Shown: positions 20,131 through 32,780, counted from the stretch's first letter. The stretch: DNA of 64,000 nt from Candidatus Chlamydia corallus (GCF_002817655.1 NZ_NWQK01000001.1:124001-188000), one strand, 5' to 3'. Program-made: numbers and translations. The notes: generated from the letters alone by a model not told the origin.

Positions 20131-23100
20131 TTAACAAACACACTCTGTTTCACTAACAAAATCAAAAACTAGATCTTCTTGTTCTTTTTCTAGGTACTGC
20201 TTAATCCGCTTATGCGTTTCAAAGCCTGTACCACCAGGGATCATATGACCCATGATGACATTTTCCTTAAATCCTAGAAGGTAGTCAGTCTTACTACAAC
20301 AAGCTGCATCTGTTAAGACACGAGTGGTGTCTTGGAAGGAAGCCGCTGATATAAATGACTCTGTACCCAAAGAAGCTTTAGTAATTCCTAATAGGACAGG
20401 GACAGCTTGAGCTGGCTTACCACCATCTTCTTCCGTACGACGATTTTCTTCATAAAACTCTTTCTTATTAACATCTTCACCAAAGAGCAGTGTTGTATCA
20501 CCTGGATCAGTAATGCGCACTTTTTGTAGCATCTGACGCACAATAATTTCAATATGCTTATCATTGATATCGACCCCTTGGAGACGGTATACCTCTTGCA
20601 CCTCATTTACAAGGTACTTCTGAAGTTCACGAACTCCGCAAATTTCCAGGATCTCATGAGGAACAACTAAACCGTCGGTAAGCTGTTGCCCCTTCATGAC
20701 ACTATCTCCCCGCTGTACAATTAGATGTTTAGTTAACGGAATAAGATGCTCTTCTTCCATACCTGTAATTTCATCACAGACAACAAGAATACGCTTGTTC
20801 TTTTGAATCCCTTTGAAATCAACAACGCCGTCAATTTTCGCAATATCAGCAGCATCTTCAGGCTTACGAGCTTCTACTAACTCAGCAACACGAGGCAAGC
20901 CACCAGTAATATCTTTTGTTTTGATAGCTCCACGAGGTAGTCTAGCTAGCAACATACCTGGATCAACCTTCTGTCCCTCTTCTATGGAAATGATCGCTCC
21001 TGAAGGAATTGCATAGGTTCCGACAAGTTCTGATAAGTCTGCGTCATCATAAATTGCAATTTGAGGGTGCAGCTCCCCGCGATGTTGTTTCACAATAAGT
21101 TCAACAAGTCCTGTATTCTTGTTAACAACCTTTTCGGTAGAGATTCCCTCGACTAAATCTTCGTATTTAACAAAGCCAGGCTTATCACAAATAATAGGAA
21201 TATTATGTAATTCAACCTCTGCTATTCTTTGTCCTTGAGAAACATGCGTTCCATCAGCAACAAGAATTTTTACTCCTAGTTCTACAGGAAACACCTCTAA
21301 GCTTTCTATGGATTTGGTTGAAAGCAACTTCTTATACTCATTCAGAGTACGACCTTCATCACGGACAACATGTAGAGCGCCTTTTTTATTCAAGACAAGA
21401 TTATGACCTTCTTGCCCTTGAACAACGCGAAGATCCATATAGACTAAGATACCATCACTATTTGTAATAATCTCAGGAGTTGAAGACGTTGCCGCGATAC
21501 CTCCTAGATGGAAGGTTCTCATTGTCAGCTGAGTTCCTGGCTCTCCAATAGACTGAGCAGCAATAATACCAACAGCTTCACCCATACCAATGAGTCTACC
21601 GTTAGCTAAATTGAGACCGTAACATTTCGCACAAACTCCGCGAGAACTTTCACATGTTAATGTGGAACGAATCTTAATCATCTCAATACCAGCATCGTCA
21701 ATCGCCTCTGCTTGTAAGGAATTGAGTACATCACCAGACTGAGCAAGTAGACGACTTTTATCGCCTGGTTGATAGACATCTTCAGCTACGGTACGTCCAT
21801 AAATACGATCCTTAAGAAGTAAGAGTTCTTCAGAACCTTGACATATCGCAGAAATCTCAATGTGATTCAACGTACCACAATCTTTCTCTGTAATGATAAC
21901 ATCTTGGGCTACGTCTACAAGTCTACGTGTTAAATATCCAGAGTCTGCAGTTTTTAGGGCTGTATCCGCTAAACCTTTTCTTGCACCGTGTGAGGAGATC
22001 GAATACTCTAAAACTGTCAATCCTTCTCTAAAATTCGAAGTAATTGGAGATTCAATGATAGCTCCGTTTGGCTTTGCCATTAACCCCCGCAATGCTCCCA
22101 ACTGTTTCAATTGGGACTTATTACCTCGTGCTCCAGAATCAATCATCAAGAACAGAGGATTATGTTTGCTGCTTGTTTGTTTACTAATTTCAACATAAAG
22201 AGCGTCCGAAAGCTGCTCTGAAACTTCAGTCCAAATACTAATTGTTTTAGAGTGACGCTCTCCTTCTGTAATTATCCCATCATCATATTGTTTCTTGACA
22301 ATAGCAACCTTATCGTAAGCATCTTGAAGAATATCACTCTTAATGTCGGGAATACGAACATCCTTCAATCCCATAGAGATTGCAGCTTTGGTAGCTTGAA
22401 TAAATCCAAGATCCTTAAGATCATCCAAAAAACGCACAGTAGCTTCTAAACCGACTTTCTTATAACACTGTAAAATAAGCTCGCTTATACGTTTACTTGG
22501 CATGCTGTAATTTTGGAACCCTAGTTCTTTAGGGACGATTCTATTGAACAATACCCTTCCAGGAGTTGTCTCAATGATTTGTCCGTCAATACGTACTTTG
22601 ATTTTTTCATGAATATGGATACCGCGTCCTGTTTCATCACGACGAGCTCCAAAAACATCATCAATAAATCCACCATTATTTAAAGCCCGCAATACTTCAA
22701 TTTCGTCTTTAAAGACCTTGGTTTTCCCTCCGTGCTCTTCAGGAAAATAGGTAGGATCTGCCATCAGATAATACAATCCCAAAGTCATATCTTTTGAAGG
22801 AATAGCAACAGGCTTTCCTGAGGAAGGAAGAAAGATGTTGTCTGGAGCCATCATTAAAACTTTTGCTTCTAGTTGTGCCTCTACAGACAGAGGAACATGG
22901 ACGGCCATTTGGTCTCCGTCGAAGTCAGCGTTAAACGCTGCACAAACTAGAGGATGTACACGAATCGCTTTACCTTCTATTAATACGGGTTCAAAAGCCT
23001 GTATTCCTAAGCGGTGTAATGTAGGTGCTCGGTTCAAAAGCACTGGATGTCCCTTAATAATCTCTTCAAGAACGTCCCAAACTTCTGGGGCTCCTCGTTG

Positions 23101-24312
23101 AATCATTTTCTTAGCAGAACGAATTGTATAAACACTGCCTTGATCTTTCAGTCTTTTAATAATAAAGGGTTCAAATAGCTCTAAAGCCATTTCCTTAGGT
23201 AATCCGCATTGATTAAATTTCAATTCAGGACCAACAATAATTACAGAACGTCCAGAGTAGTCAACACGTTTCCCCAAAAGATTTTGACGAAAACGTCCAT
23301 TTTTTCCCTTTAGCATTTCTGACAAGGATTTCAATGGTCGATTTCCAGCGCCCATGACAGGATGACCATGTCGACCGTTATCAAAAAGAGCGTCAACAGC
23401 TTCTTGGAGCATACGCTTTTCATTGCGGACGATTACCTCTGGTGTTTTTAAACGTAAGATGGCTTTAAGACGATTGTTACGATTAATTACACGACGGTAG
23501 AGATCATTTAGATCAGAGGTTGCGAAACGTCCGCCATCTAAAGGAACAAGAGGACGGAGATCTGGTGGAACTACTGGAATATTTTTTAATACCATCCACT
23601 CAGGATGATTGGATGAAGAAACAAACCCTTCGATAATTTTGAGACGTTTGGCTAACTTCATTCGAGCTTGCTGGGATTTTGTTTTCCGTAAACGCTCTTT
23701 AAGATCTTTAAGCAAACTTTGGAGATCTTCAGACTTAAGCAAGTCATAAATAGCTTCGCCGCCCATTTTAGCAACAAAGGCATCCTTGCTCCACTTCTCA
23801 ACAACTTCACGATATTGCGCATCATTAAGAAGTTGTTTTTTAGTTAGATCTGTCTTACCTGGATCAATAACTACATATTCTTCATAATAAATGACTCGCT
23901 CAAGATCCGAGGCTGTCATTCCAAGAACATTACCAATTCGTGATGGGGTAGTTTTGAAAAACCAAATATGCACAATAGGAACAGCTAATTCGATATGAGC
24001 CATACGTTCACGACGTACTTTTGAAAGAGTGACTTCAACTCCACATCGATCACAAACAATACCTTTATGTTTAATTTTTTTGTATTTTCCGCAACAACAC
24101 TCCCAATCTTTAGTAGGACCAAAGATCTTTTCACAAAATAGACCACCCTTTTCAGGTTTAAAAGTACGATAATTTATAGTTTCTGGCTTTTTGATTTCTC
24201 CACAAGACCATTTATCCCGAATTGTAATATCTGAAGCTATGCCTATCTCTAATTTATCAAATAGTCCTTCTTTAGAAAGGATTCCAATGTCTCGAGAATT
24301 TTCTCCGAACAT
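20131..24312 (-). CDS. rpoC: RNA polymerase beta' subunit
   Basis: Largest RNA polymerase subunit, 1,393 aa. Visible marks are the N-terminal zinc site ([19 protein letters not shown]), the absolutely conserved Mg-binding [12 protein letters not shown], bridge/trigger-helix sequences ([20 protein letters not shown]), and a second zinc site ([11 protein letters not shown]). The ATG at 24312 is preferred because GGAG precedes it by 6 nt; a TTG four codons upstream is possible. It is encoded 23 bp after rpoB and followed by a strong terminator. Confidence 0.98.
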   Translation of the reverse strand: MFGENSRDIGILSKEGLFDKLEIGIASDITIRDKWSCGEIKKPETINYRTFKPEKGGLFCEKIFGPTKDWECCCGKYKKIKHKGIVCDRCGVEVTLSKVRRERMAHIELAVPIVHIWFFKTTPSRIGNVLGMTASDLERVIYYEEYVVIDPGKTDLTKKQLLNDAQYREVVEKWSKDAFVAKMGGEAIYDLLKSEDLQSLLKDLKERLRKTKSQQARMKLAKRLKIIEGFVSSSNHPEWMVLKNIPVVPPDLRPLVPLDGGRFATSDLNDLYRRVINRNNRLKAILRLKTPEVIVRNEKRMLQEAVDALFDNGRHGHPVMGAGNRPLKSLSEMLKGKNGRFRQNLLGKRVDYSGRSVIIVGPELKFNQCGLPKEMALELFEPFIIKRLKDQGSVYTIRSAKKMIQRGAPEVWDVLEEIIKGHPVLLNRAPTLHRLGIQAFEPVLIEGKAIRVHPLVCAAFNADFDGDQMAVHVPLSVEAQLEAKVLMMAPDNIFLPSSGKPVAIPSKDMTLGLYYLMADPTYFPEEHGGKTKVFKDEIEVLRALNNGGFIDDVFGARRDETGRGIHIHEKIKVRIDGQIIETTPGRVLFNRIVPKELGFQNYSMPSKRISELILQCYKKVGLEATVRFLDDLKDLGFIQATKAAISMGLKDVRIPDIKSDILQDAYDKVAIVKKQYDDGIITEGERHSKTISIWTEVSEQLSDALYVEISKQTSSKHNPLFLMIDSGARGNKSQLKQLGALRGLMAKPNGAIIESPITSNFREGLTVLEYSISSHGARKGLADTALKTADSGYLTRRLVDVAQDVIITEKDCGTLNHIEISAICQGSEELLLLKDRIYGRTVAEDVYQPGDKSRLLAQSGDVLNSLQAEAIDDAGIEMIKIRSTLTCESSRGVCAKCYGLNLANGRLIGMGEAVGIIAAQSIGEPGTQLTMRTFHLGGIAATSSTPEIITNSDGILVYMDLRVVQGQEGHNLVLNKKGALHVVRDEGRTLNEYKKLLSTKSIESLEVFPVELGVKILVADGTHVSQGQRIAEVELHNIPIICDKPGFVKYEDLVEGISTEKVVNKNTGLVELIVKQHRGELHPQIAIYDDADLSELVGTYAIPSGAIISIEEGQKVDPGMLLARLPRGAIKTKDITGGLPRVAELVEARKPEDAADIAKIDGVVDFKGIQKNKRILVVCDEITGMEEEHLIPLTKHLIVQRGDSVMKGQQLTDGLVVPHEILEICGVRELQKYLVNEVQEVYRLQGVDINDKHIEIIVRQMLQKVRITDPGDTTLLFGEDVNKKEFYEENRRTEEDGGKPAQAVPVLLGITKASLGTESFISAASFQDTTRVLTDAACCSKTDYLLGFKENVIMGHMIPGGTGFETHKRIKQYLEKEQEDLVFDFVSETECVC

Positions 24313-24335
24313 TATTTTCTCCAAAACGTCATTTT

Positions 24336-27300
24336 TTAAGCGTCTACAACCATAGGACGAACATCAAGTCCTAGGCCCTGCATCTCTTTAATCAGCACAT
24401 TGAACGACTCAGGCGTTCCTGATCTTAAGAGGTTTTCTCCCTTAACAATAGATTCATAAATCCTTGTTCTTCCTGAGACATCATCAGATTTCACCGTTAA
24501 AATTTCTTGAAGCATATGAGCAACTCCGTATGCTTCTAGCGCCCAAACTTCCATTTCCCCGAATCTTTGCCCTCCCATCTGGGCTTTACCGCCAAGAGGT
24601 TGTTGCGTGACTAGAGAATATGGCCCTATTGATCTTGCGTGAATCTTATCAGCAATCAAGTGACTGAGCTTTAACATATAGATATAGCCTATAACTACCT
24701 TGTTATCAAAGCGTTCGCCAGTCTTGCCATCATATAAAAAGGACTTACCATCTTTTGGTAATCCTTGTTCTATCATCATATCCCAGATACGTTGTTCAGG
24801 GAATCCTTCAAATACAGGAGTTTTTACGTAAATATCTGCGGTTTTTGCTACATAACCCAAGTGAGTTTCTAATACCTGTCCAAGGTTCATCCTCGAAGGC
24901 ACCCCCAACGGGTTCAGGATCATTTGTACAGTTTCTCCATTAGAAAGATAGGGCATATCGGCTTCAGGAACGATTTTGGAAACAACACCTTTATTTCCGT
25001 GTCGCCCAGCCATTTTATCTCCAACCTGAAGTTTTCTCTTAGAGGCAACATAGACTTTAACTTGGCGAATTACACCGTGATCTAAATCTGCATCCCCCTC
25101 ACGAATATGCTCTACTTCTGTCTTATAATTGATTTCTAATCGCTCCAAGGAAGTTTCATAATCCGATAAAAGTCCCTTCAAAACTTCATACATTTCACAA
25201 TTAGGCATCAAAAGATCAATGAGATCTTCTTGTTCTATCCGTTCTATCGTTTCTTGATCAAAGAGTAGACCTTCGTGAACAACGATTTCTGCCGTACGAC
25301 GATGAATAATTGCTGCTGGTGCTTTCTCATTTAATAAGAGAGCTCCTAACTTCTCACGATATTCGGTCTTTAACATTGCAACTTGGTTTTTATATCCTTT
25401 TTGCAAATCTTTAAGATGAACAGCTTCTTCTACAAGTTCGTCATCACTCTTTGACAACCTATCTTTTCTACTGAAGACTTTAACATCCATAACAACGCCC
25501 TCAGTTCCTGGAGGTACTGTTAAAGATGCATCTTTAACATCAGCAGCTTTTTCACCAAAAATAGCACGTAATAAACGCTCCTCTGGAGCTAATTCTGTTT
25601 CTGATTTTGGTGTAATCTTACCAACAAGAATATCCCCAGGTTTAACTTCAGCACCGATACGAATAATACCATCCTCACCAAGATTGGCTAACACTTCATC
25701 AGATACATTAGGAATATCACGAGTGATCTCTTCTTTTCCTAGTTTCGTATCCCGGGCTGTTAATTCAAACTCTTCAATATAAATAGAGGTGTAGGCATCC
25801 TCTCTGATCAATTTTTCAGAGATAATAATCGCATCTTCGAAGTTGTATCCATACCAAGGCATAAAGGCTACAAGGACATTCTTACCTAAAGCAAGTTCAC
25901 CACGATCAGTTGCGGGTCCATCAGCAATCACATCACCTTTAGTTATGATATCACCGACTGCGCATAAAGGCTGCTGATTAATACAAGTTCCTGAATTAGA
26001 TCTAAGGAACTTTTTCAGATAATAAGTACGTTTAATTGTAGGATTGTGTTTTGCAGCAACAACAATTTTGTAACCATCAACAAAGTCAACAACACCGTCT
26101 TCTTCTGCGACAATAATGGCTCCAGAATCTTTAGCAGCACGACATTCTAATCCTGTACCAACCACAGGAGCTTCAGTTTTAAGTAGAGGCACAGCTTGAC
26201 GTTGCATATTAGAGCCCATCAAAGCACGGTTCGCATCATCATGTTCTAAGAAAGGGATGAGTCCTGTAACAATAGAAACTAACTGCTTTGGAGAAACATC
26301 CATATGCGTTACAGTCTCTGTATCTGCTTCAAAAGCTTCTCCAGCATAACGTACCCAACATACGGGTTCCGTAAACATATTATACTCATCCAAACTTGCT
26401 GAAGCCTGTGCAATAACACATTCTTCTTCAACATCAGCTGTCATGTATTCAATTTCATCTGTTACGATTCCATCTCTTACAATTCTATAAGGAGTTTCAA
26501 TGAATCCAAATTCGTTAATTTTAGCAAAAGACGAAAGAGACGTAATGAGACCGATATTGGGACCTTCGGGAGTTTCAATAGGACAAATGCGTCCATAATG
26601 ACTCGCATGGACGTCACGAACTTCAAACCCCGCTCGCTCTCTATTCAGCCCCCCTGGACCCAATGCAGAAAGACGTCGTTTGTGAGTTAACTCAGCTACA
26701 GGGTTCGTTTGGTCCATAAACTGGGAGAGTTGGGAACGACCAAAGAAATCTTTTAATACGCTAGCAAGACCTTTAGCAGAGACAACTTTTCCTGGAGTCA
26801 ATGTATCTGAAGAGAAATCAAATAAATTCATTCTTTCTCTAACAATTTTCTCCATTCTAGCAAGTCCTGAACGGCACTGATTTTGAATGAGTTCTCCAAC
26901 AGAACGGACTCGTCGATTCGCAAGATGGTCAATATCGTCTACGCAAGCTTTCTCATCACCCATTTTTAAACGAATCAGATACTTGAGTGCCCCAATAACA
27001 TCTTCTTTTCTTAAAGTAACTTGAGATAGGGCTTCTTCATCCATGGAAAAGCCTAGTTTACGATTGAGCTTATAACGCCCTACGCGTCCTAGATTATAAC
27101 GTTTAGGATCAAAGAACAATCTCATGATAGTAGAACGCGCATTAGCTAGAGTTGCAGGCTCTCCTGGACGTAGTCTACGATAAAAATCTTTTAAGGCAGC
27201 TTCGTAAGAATCCGTAGGATCTTTGGCCAACATTTTGATAATAGGATGGTTTTCATCAGCGTCTATCGCAATCTTAACAGAAGAAATTCCAGCATCAAGC

Positions 27301-28094
27301 ATCCGCTTCAACATAGCTGTGCTTAATTTTTCTCCAGCTTTTCCATAAACTAAAGAAGAGACTTCATCAACGATATTATCTGCTAAAATCCTTCCAACAA
27401 GAAGGGCAAAGTCTTTCTCGCTTCTAAGAGCGCTTTCCTCTATTGTAAAAAATTCTTCAATGATATCTGCATCAGAAGAATATCCAAGAGCTCGGATAAA
27501 GGTTATTGCTAGAATTTTTCTTCGACGTTTTTTTCTATCAATATGGATATAAATTAGGTCATTAATATCGAAAATAGCTTCGAGCCAGCTTCCACGATAA
27601 GGAATAATTCTGAAAGAGAATAAAATATTTCCCTTGGAATGCTTTTCTTGTTCAAAGTTAATTCCTGGAGAACGATGAACCTGGGAAACAACGACTCTTT
27701 CTGCTCCATTAATAATAAATGTCCCTTTATCAGTCATAAGAGGAATTGTTCCCATATAGACTTCTTCTTCTTTTATTCCTGTTTCATCAGTTAAACGAAA
27801 ACGGACTTTTAAAGTAACGCTATAGGTAATTCCTCTACGGATACATTCTTCTGGAGAATATTTTGGCACACCCAAATTATATGAAAGGTACTCAAGAACG
27901 GTGGCTTCGTTATAAGATTTAATGGGAAAAATTTCCCTAAAAACCTCTTCTAAACCGATATTTTCTCTTTCTTCTGCTAATTTTCCAATTTGAAGAAACT
28001 GCTTATAAGACTTAATTTGGATTTCGATAAGATTTGGAAGGTCTAGGATATTTTCCTTTTTTTTAACACTGACCCGTTCAGGGCACTTGAACAT
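24336..28094 (-). CDS. rpoB: RNA polymerase beta subunit
   Basis: Core RNA polymerase subunit, 1,252 aa from the ATG at 28094, which has AGGAG 7 nt upstream. The rifampicin-binding cluster is visible and looks wild-type ([30 protein letters not shown]), followed by [19 protein letters not shown]. The C-terminal [18 protein letters not shown] motif is intact. No substitution of the common rifampicin-resistance kind is seen. It lies 136 bp downstream of rplL; that gap contains a perfect hairpin. Confidence 0.98.
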   Translation of the reverse strand: MFKCPERVSVKKKENILDLPNLIEIQIKSYKQFLQIGKLAEERENIGLEEVFREIFPIKSYNEATVLEYLSYNLGVPKYSPEECIRRGITYSVTLKVRFRLTDETGIKEEEVYMGTIPLMTDKGTFIINGAERVVVSQVHRSPGINFEQEKHSKGNILFSFRIIPYRGSWLEAIFDINDLIYIHIDRKKRRRKILAITFIRALGYSSDADIIEEFFTIEESALRSEKDFALLVGRILADNIVDEVSSLVYGKAGEKLSTAMLKRMLDAGISSVKIAIDADENHPIIKMLAKDPTDSYEAALKDFYRRLRPGEPATLANARSTIMRLFFDPKRYNLGRVGRYKLNRKLGFSMDEEALSQVTLRKEDVIGALKYLIRLKMGDEKACVDDIDHLANRRVRSVGELIQNQCRSGLARMEKIVRERMNLFDFSSDTLTPGKVVSAKGLASVLKDFFGRSQLSQFMDQTNPVAELTHKRRLSALGPGGLNRERAGFEVRDVHASHYGRICPIETPEGPNIGLITSLSSFAKINEFGFIETPYRIVRDGIVTDEIEYMTADVEEECVIAQASASLDEYNMFTEPVCWVRYAGEAFEADTETVTHMDVSPKQLVSIVTGLIPFLEHDDANRALMGSNMQRQAVPLLKTEAPVVGTGLECRAAKDSGAIIVAEEDGVVDFVDGYKIVVAAKHNPTIKRTYYLKKFLRSNSGTCINQQPLCAVGDIITKGDVIADGPATDRGELALGKNVLVAFMPWYGYNFEDAIIISEKLIREDAYTSIYIEEFELTARDTKLGKEEITRDIPNVSDEVLANLGEDGIIRIGAEVKPGDILVGKITPKSETELAPEERLLRAIFGEKAADVKDASLTVPPGTEGVVMDVKVFSRKDRLSKSDDELVEEAVHLKDLQKGYKNQVAMLKTEYREKLGALLLNEKAPAAIIHRRTAEIVVHEGLLFDQETIERIEQEDLIDLLMPNCEMYEVLKGLLSDYETSLERLEINYKTEVEHIREGDADLDHGVIRQVKVYVASKRKLQVGDKMAGRHGNKGVVSKIVPEADMPYLSNGETVQMILNPLGVPSRMNLGQVLETHLGYVAKTADIYVKTPVFEGFPEQRIWDMMIEQGLPKDGKSFLYDGKTGERFDNKVVIGYIYMLKLSHLIADKIHARSIGPYSLVTQQPLGGKAQMGGQRFGEMEVWALEAYGVAHMLQEILTVKSDDVSGRTRIYESIVKGENLLRSGTPESFNVLIKEMQGLGLDVRPMVVDA

Positions 28095-28192
28095 GCGAGC
28101 TCTCCTGCTATTTTGATGCGACAAAATTTCCCTAAATCAAGCCTACGTATACTTATAAAGGGAGCATTAGGTTTTTTATACATGAAAAGAAA

Positions 28193-28225
28193 AGAAAAGA
28201 AAAATCAATATAATTTTTCTTTTCT
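28193..28225 (-). promoter_or_regulatory. Perfect 13-bp hairpin in the rplL-rpoB gap (putative attenuator or processing site)
   Basis: AGAAAAGAAAAAT (28193-28205) and ATTTTTCTTTTCT (28213-28225) pair perfectly around a 7-nt loop, starting 6 nt past the rplL stop. The stem is entirely A/T apart from two G-C pairs. Its location matches the E. coli rplL-rpoB attenuator, so partial termination or RNase cleavage balancing ribosomal protein and polymerase synthesis is plausible. Confidence 0.6.
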
Positions 28226-28230
28226 ATAAA

Positions 28231-28620
28231 TTACAGTCCCTTAAATGAGGCTTTTGCACCAGCGTCTTGTAACTTCTTAACAGTATCTTCAGCATCAGTT
28301 TTAGAGGTTTTTTCTTTAACAGTTTTAGGTAAACCTTCTGTCATTTCTTTAGCTTCTTTCAAAGCCAACCCAGTCACTTCTCTAACGACTTTTAAGACGC
28401 CGATTTTTTTATCTGCAGGTACATCTTCGAGGGTTACTGCAAATTCTGTAGGTTCGGCAACAGCAGGAGCTTCTCCACCACCAGCAGCAGCAACAGCAAC
28501 TACGGGAGCAGAAGCAGTAACATCCCACTTCTCTTCTAATAATTTTTTTAATTGAGAGAGTTCTAGTACAGTTAAATTACTTAACTTCTCTACTAAAGTT
28601 TCCAAACTTTCTGTTGTCAC
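28231..28620 (-). CDS. rplL: 50S ribosomal protein L7/L12
   Basis: Stalk protein that recruits translation factors. The 129-aa sequence has an N-terminal dimerisation helix ([20 protein letters not shown]), an Ala/Gly-rich hinge ([20 protein letters not shown]) and a C-terminal domain with [20 protein letters not shown]. The GTG at 28620 is preferred over a GTG three codons upstream because an AAGGGTG ribosome-binding site precedes it. It lies between rplJ and rpoB. Confidence 0.96.
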   Translation of the reverse strand: MTTESLETLVEKLSNLTVLELSQLKKLLEEKWDVTASAPVVAVAAAGGGEAPAVAEPTEFAVTLEDVPADKKIGVLKVVREVTGLALKEAKEMTEGLPKTVKEKTSKTDAEDTVKKLQDAGAKASFKGL

Positions 28621-28663
28621 TTTTGTCACCCTTACTTATTTTGAGAGTTTTGATTTTAATTCC

Positions 28664-29176
28664 TTAGTTCTTTTCTGCCTTTTGATCCATACAGGAGATC
28701 ACTCCAGAAAGGGCAGAATTCATAATTCCTACAACTTGAGACATTGGTGCTGCGAATAAACCAACAACCTGCTGTCTAAGTTCTTTAAGAGATGGCAATT
28801 TGGCGACAGCCTCTACCTCTGCACCAGAAAGAAACGCATTGTCCATCCTTCCAGCAAGGAAAACCAAAGAGTCTTTACGTTGTTTATTAAAATCCAATAC
28901 CTGTTTTGCAGCAGAAACGGGATCCCCATAGGAAAAGACTACACCAAGATGTCCATCTGTATCACTACAGTCTATGTTCAAACCTGCAGCTTCTATAGCT
29001 TTGAAAAAGATTCTCTTCTTTAAAACTTCAAATTCTGCAGAAACTCCAGAAAGTGAATTTCGAAATTCTCGAGAATAAGCCGCTGTAAATCCAAGGTATC
29101 TTAATAAAACGAATCCTTTTGATGCGGAAATTTTGTCTTCTACCTCTTGAAGAAGTAATGTTTTTTCTTGTTTCAT
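28664..29176 (-). CDS. rplJ: 50S ribosomal protein L10
   Basis: 170-aa anchor of the L12 stalk on 23S rRNA. The RNA-binding N-terminal domain is seen as [21 protein letters not shown], with [12 protein letters not shown]-like sequence after it ([13 protein letters not shown]). A C-terminal helix ([15 protein letters not shown]) would bind L12 dimers. Only 15 bp separate it from rplA, leaving no room for an E. coli-style L10 leader directly upstream. Confidence 0.95.
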   Translation of the reverse strand: MKQEKTLLLQEVEDKISASKGFVLLRYLGFTAAYSREFRNSLSGVSAEFEVLKKRIFFKAIEAAGLNIDCSDTDGHLGVVFSYGDPVSAAKQVLDFNKQRKDSLVFLAGRMDNAFLSGAEVEAVAKLPSLKELRQQVVGLFAAPMSQVVGIMNSALSGVISCMDQKAEKN

Positions 29177-29191
29177 TTTCCCTCTTTAAGA

Positions 29192-29890
29192 TCAAGATGC
29201 CATTAATTCTCTGGTATCTATAGAAATACCAGGTCCCATAGTGGAGGAAATAGTAAATGAGACTAAATACTGACCCTTAGCTGCAGGAGGTTTAGCCTTA
29301 ATTAAAGCAGAACTGAGGGCTTCAATATTTTCTTTTATTTGACTACTCTCAAAAGAGAGCTTACCCACACCGACATTACACACACCTGCGCGATCTGCTT
29401 TAAATTCAATTTTTCCTTTGCGTAATTCAGCTACGGCCTTAGCAACATCTGTAGTTACCGTCCCTGTTTTAGGTGTAGGCATTAGATTTCTAGGTCCTAA
29501 GACTTTTCCTAATTTTCCGACTTCGCGCATCATGTCTGGAGTAGCAACAGCAACATCAAATTCCAGCCACCCAGATTTGATTTTTTCAACAAGATCGTCA
29601 CTCCCAACAAAGTCTGCACCAGCTTCAATAGCTTCCTTTACTTTGTTTCCAGAAGCAAAAACCAAAACCCTTAAAGTTTTTCCCGTACCGTTAGGTAGAA
29701 AAACTGCCCCACGAATTTGTTGGTCGCTCTTTTTAGGATCTATCCCCAACTTGATAGATACGTCTACAGTTTGATCGAAGCGTACTGGAGGACATTGTTT
29801 CAAAATATCTATAGCTTCTTGCAAAGAATACGATTTTGAAAAATCATAATTCTTTAAGACACCTCGTATACGTTTTCCATGTTTTGTCAT
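29192..29890 (-). CDS. rplA: 50S ribosomal protein L1
   Basis: 232-aa L1-stalk protein, which in other bacteria also represses its own operon. It has the typical [21 protein letters not shown] beginning (given as [15 protein letters not shown]), [19 protein letters not shown], and a C-terminal [11 protein letters not shown]. It is encoded 26 bp after rplK, as in most bacteria. Confidence 0.96.
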   Translation of the reverse strand: MTKHGKRIRGVLKNYDFSKSYSLQEAIDILKQCPPVRFDQTVDVSIKLGIDPKKSDQQIRGAVFLPNGTGKTLRVLVFASGNKVKEAIEAGADFVGSDDLVEKIKSGWLEFDVAVATPDMMREVGKLGKVLGPRNLMPTPKTGTVTTDVAKAVAELRKGKIEFKADRAGVCNVGVGKLSFESSQIKENIEALSSALIKAKPPAAKGQYLVSFTISSTMGPGISIDTRELMAS

Positions 29891-29916
29891 AATTCTACAG
29901 CTCTACAAGTAACAAT

Positions 29917-30342
29917 TTATTCTACGTCTATACCCATACTACGGGCAGTGCCTTCCACCATGCGTTTCGCAGATTCTAAAAGGACAATATCCATATCTTT
30001 CATTTTTTGTTCAGCAATTGCTTCAACTTGAGCCTGAGTAAGTTTTCCTACTTTATTGCGATTAGGAATTTTGGATCCTGATTCTAAATTTAAAGTTTTC
30101 TTTATTAAAGAGGAGACTGGAGGCTGTTTGGTTATGAAAGTAAAAGTTTTATCGGTATAAACAGTGATGACTACTGGAAGTAGGTCTCCAGGTCTATCTT
30201 GAGTTGCAGCATTAAATTCCTTACAGAACCCCATAATATTGACTCCAGCAGCACCTAAAGCTGGTCCTATAGGCGGAGCGGGATTTGCTTTACCCCCAGG
30301 GATTTGCAACTTAATTATTTTGATTACCTTTTTAACCGACAT
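29917..30342 (-). CDS. rplK: 50S ribosomal protein L11
   Basis: 141-aa protein of the GTPase-associated centre, starting [19 protein letters not shown]. It has the invariant [16 protein letters not shown] and a C-terminal rRNA-binding domain ([10 protein letters not shown]...GTARSMGI). The ATG at 30342 has AAGG 6 nt upstream and is preferred over an upstream in-frame start that would add nine residues. nusG precedes it by 107 bp. Confidence 0.96.
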   Translation of the reverse strand: MSVKKVIKIIKLQIPGGKANPAPPIGPALGAAGVNIMGFCKEFNAATQDRPGDLLPVVITVYTDKTFTFITKQPPVSSLIKKTLNLESGSKIPNRNKVGKLTQAQVEAIAEQKMKDMDIVLLESAKRMVEGTARSMGIDVE

Positions 30343-30449
30343 ACTAAACCTTACTTTGCATTGAGACACCTCTTACAAACAGAGGGTAAGAAACAAAAAA
30401 CTAAAATTATAAGAAGATAGGGAATAAGAATACACAGATTTCAACCTAT

Positions 30450-30998
30450 CTACTCACTTTCTTGTCCTGGTGCCACCTCTTCTACTTGCCAAAATTCTAA
30501 GTCATCCACCCTAGTTTCTCTTCCGAAGATAGAAACCATAACACTCAAACGTCCTTTATCATGGAAAACTTCAGAAACCATCCCAATAAAATTGACAAAG
30601 ACTCCGTCATTAATTTTTACTCTAGAACCAATCTCAAATTGATGTTTTTGAACAACTCCTGATTTCTTTTCTTCTATATCTGTTAGGATGCTTCTTACTT
30701 CTTCTTCAGAAAGAGCTACAGGGACTCCTCCTCCAAGAAACTCGACAACACCTGCTGTACTTTTAACATAAAGCCACGACTCGTCTGTCAGATGCATTTT
30801 AATTAAGAGGTATCCTGGCCAAATGTATTTTTCAACAACCTTATGTTCCCCCTTCTTCACTTCCATGACATTTTCAATAGGAAGGATAATTTCCTGTATA
30901 AAATCAGTCATTCCCGAAGACTCTTTAAAGTCTTCTAAAGCTTTTTTTACTTTCTTTTCTTGAGCTGTAAAAACTTGAACGACATACCATTTATACAT
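30450..30998 (-). CDS. nusG: Transcription antitermination factor NusG
   Basis: 182-aa transcription elongation factor coupling RNA polymerase to the ribosome. It shows the N-terminal NGN domain (WYVVQVFTAQEKKVKKAL; YIWPGYLLIKM) and the C-terminal KOW motif (FEIGSRVKINDGVFVNFIG). It lies 4 bp after secE, the usual secE-nusG pair. Confidence 0.96.
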   Translation of the reverse strand: MYKWYVVQVFTAQEKKVKKALEDFKESSGMTDFIQEIILPIENVMEVKKGEHKVVEKYIWPGYLLIKMHLTDESWLYVKSTAGVVEFLGGGVPVALSEEEVRSILTDIEEKKSGVVQKHQFEIGSRVKINDGVFVNFIGMVSEVFHDKGRLSVMVSIFGRETRVDDLEFWQVEEVAPGQESE

Positions 30999-31002
30999 GC
31001 AA

Positions 31003-31254
31003 TTAACCGAACAAAAAGGTTGTTATACCATCTAAACACGTGATTGACTTACGCAACACTAAATCTACGAAATAAATAGCAAATCCGAAACCAAAAATAC
31101 TGATAAGAATTACTTTTACGTATTTCTTAAGATCATCTTTGCTTACCCATTCAACTTTTTTAATCTCATCTACAAAACTTCCTGCAAACTTGGCTTGTTT
31201 TTTAGCTGTACCAAGCTTACGGGATAAAGCCTCACGATTTTGTTGTTGTTTCAT
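31003..31254 (-). CDS. secE: Preprotein translocase subunit SecE
   Basis: 83-aa single-span SecE. It has a cytoplasmic amphipathic helix with the conserved FVDEIKKVEWVSKDDLKKY (family motif around KKV.WP) followed by one transmembrane helix (VILISIFGFGFAIYFVDLVL). Gene order tuf-tRNA-Trp-secE-nusG is the standard bacterial arrangement. Confidence 0.93.
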   Translation of the reverse strand: MKQQQNREALSRKLGTAKKQAKFAGSFVDEIKKVEWVSKDDLKKYVKVILISIFGFGFAIYFVDLVLRKSITCLDGITTFLFG

Positions 31255-31286
31255 AAAGCAACTTCTAGATTAAAATTAAAAATTTA

Positions 31287-31359
31287 CGGGTGCGAAGGGA
31301 GTCGAACCCCCGACCGGCGGCTTTGGAGGCCACTGCTCTACCAGCTAAGCTACACACCC
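31287..31359 (-). tRNA. tRNA-Trp (CCA)
   Basis: A 73-nt cloverleaf is readable on the minus strand: acceptor GGGTGTG/CGCACCC, a D arm with AGCTGGTA, anticodon loop CTCCAAA giving CCA, variable loop CGGTC, and T arm GGGGG-TTCGACT-CCCTT. The CCA tail is not encoded. It sits between tuf and secE. Confidence 0.96.
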
Positions 31360-31396
31360 AGAAAATCGCGATGATTTTTATCATCACGACATTCAC

Positions 31397-32581
31397 TTAA
31401 GCAATGATTTTTGAAATTGTTCCAGCACCAATAGTACGACCGCCTTCACGAATTGCAAATCTCATTCCTTCTTCAAGGGCCACTGTTCCAATGAGTTCAA
31501 CATCAAGCTCGACATTATCTCCAGGCATCACCATTTCAACTCCTTCAGGAAGAGTAACGACTCCTGTTACATCTGTAGTGCGGAAGAAAAACTGGGGTCT
31601 GTATCCACTAAAGAAAGGCTTATGACGACCTCCCTCTTCTTTTTGCAAAACGTAAACGGCTGATTTAAATTTAGTGTGGGGCTTAACACTATTGGGCTGA
31701 CAAACTACCATGCCTCTTTCAACATCGTTCTTTCCAATGCCTCTGAGAAGTAAACCAACGTTTTCTCCTGCACGACCTTCTGGAAGTTCTTTTCTGAACA
31801 TTTCGACACCAGTAACTATAGTTTCTTTAGTGTCTCCTAGTCCTACGATTTGAACTTTATCAGAAACTTTAACGATTCCACGCTCGATCCTTCCTGTAAC
31901 TACGGTACCACGACCAGAGATTGAAAATACATCCTCGATAGGCATTAAAAAAGGCTTGTCAATTTCTCTTTCTGGTGTAGGGATATTGTCATCCACAGCT
32001 TGCATAAGTTCTCGAACTTTCTCAATATAACTTACATCACCTTCAAGAGCTTTCAAAGCAGAACCACGGATAATAGGACAACCTTTGTAGCCTTTCTCTT
32101 CAAGAAGCTCACTAAGTTCCATCTCAACAAGATCAATAAGTTCAGCATCTTCTTGGGAGATCATATCTACTTTATTTAAGAAAACAACGATATAAGGAAC
32201 CCCAACCTGACGCGCTAGCAGGATATGCTCCTTAGTTTGGGGCATAGCACCATCTGTAGCAGAAACTACCAAGATGGCTCCGTCCATTTGAGCTGCACCA
32301 GTAATCATATTTTTAACATAGTCAGCGTGACCAGGACAATCTACGTGAGCATAGTGACGATTGGGGGTTTCATATTCAACATGAGAAGCGTTGATAGTAA
32401 TTCCACGAGCCTTTTCTTCGGGAGTATTGTCAATTGAACTATAGTCACGGAAAGACGCCAATCCATCCCCTGATAATGCGCGTGTGATTGCTGCTGTTAG
32501 CGTAGTTTTACCATGGTCAACGTGCCCAATCGTCCCAATGTTGATATGGGGCTTATTACGTTGAAAAGTTTCTTTTGACAT
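31397..32581 (-). CDS. tuf: Elongation factor Tu
   Basis: 394-aa GTPase that delivers aminoacyl-tRNA. All G motifs are visible: [10 protein letters not shown], the switch I region with [19 protein letters not shown] and GSALKALEG. Domains 2 and 3 follow ([13 protein letters not shown]; the kirromycin/EF-Ts face with [13 protein letters not shown]). No second tuf copy is seen here. It is cotranscribed with the flanking tRNA-Thr and tRNA-Trp. Confidence 0.98.
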   Translation of the reverse strand: MSKETFQRNKPHINIGTIGHVDHGKTTLTAAITRALSGDGLASFRDYSSIDNTPEEKARGITINASHVEYETPNRHYAHVDCPGHADYVKNMITGAAQMDGAILVVSATDGAMPQTKEHILLARQVGVPYIVVFLNKVDMISQEDAELIDLVEMELSELLEEKGYKGCPIIRGSALKALEGDVSYIEKVRELMQAVDDNIPTPEREIDKPFLMPIEDVFSISGRGTVVTGRIERGIVKVSDKVQIVGLGDTKETIVTGVEMFRKELPEGRAGENVGLLLRGIGKNDVERGMVVCQPNSVKPHTKFKSAVYVLQKEEGGRHKPFFSGYRPQFFFRTTDVTGVVTLPEGVEMVMPGDNVELDVELIGTVALEEGMRFAIREGGRTIGAGTISKIIA

Positions 32582-32628
32582 TTCAAAATCCTCTTAAAAA
32601 ATTATTAATTATTCCAACCATATCCTTC

Positions 32629-32700
32629 TGCCCAGAATAGGAATTGAACCTACGACCGCTTGCTTACCATGCAAGTGCTCTACCACTGAGCTATCTGGGC
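32629..32700 (-). tRNA. tRNA-Thr (GGT)
   Basis: A 72-nt cloverleaf on the minus strand: acceptor GCCCAGA/TCTGGGC with discriminator A, anticodon stem CTTGC/GCAAG, loop ATGGTAA giving GGT, and T arm GTAGG-TTCAATT-CCTAT. It is directly upstream of tuf, an arrangement known from many bacteria. Confidence 0.96.
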
Positions 32701-32741
32701 CTACTTATTATGCATTGCTTCTCAGTATTAAAGAACCGCCT

Positions 32742-32770
32742 AGTCTATGTCACTTATTTTAAAACATCAA
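32742..32770 (-). promoter_or_regulatory. Candidate sigma66 promoter for tRNA-Thr-tuf
   Basis: On the minus strand, TTGATG (32765-32770), a 17-bp spacer and TAGACT (32742-32747) form a plausible promoter. Transcription would begin about 35 nt before the mature tRNA-Thr. Confidence 0.45.
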
Positions 32771-32780
32771 TAAAAAACAA

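Noticed and set aside
26640-26800. Rifampicin-resistance substitution in rpoB
   Set aside because: The visible cluster residues match the sensitive form.
29418-29774. 118-codon plus-strand frame opposite rplA
   Set aside because: It lies wholly within the conserved L1 gene on the other strand.
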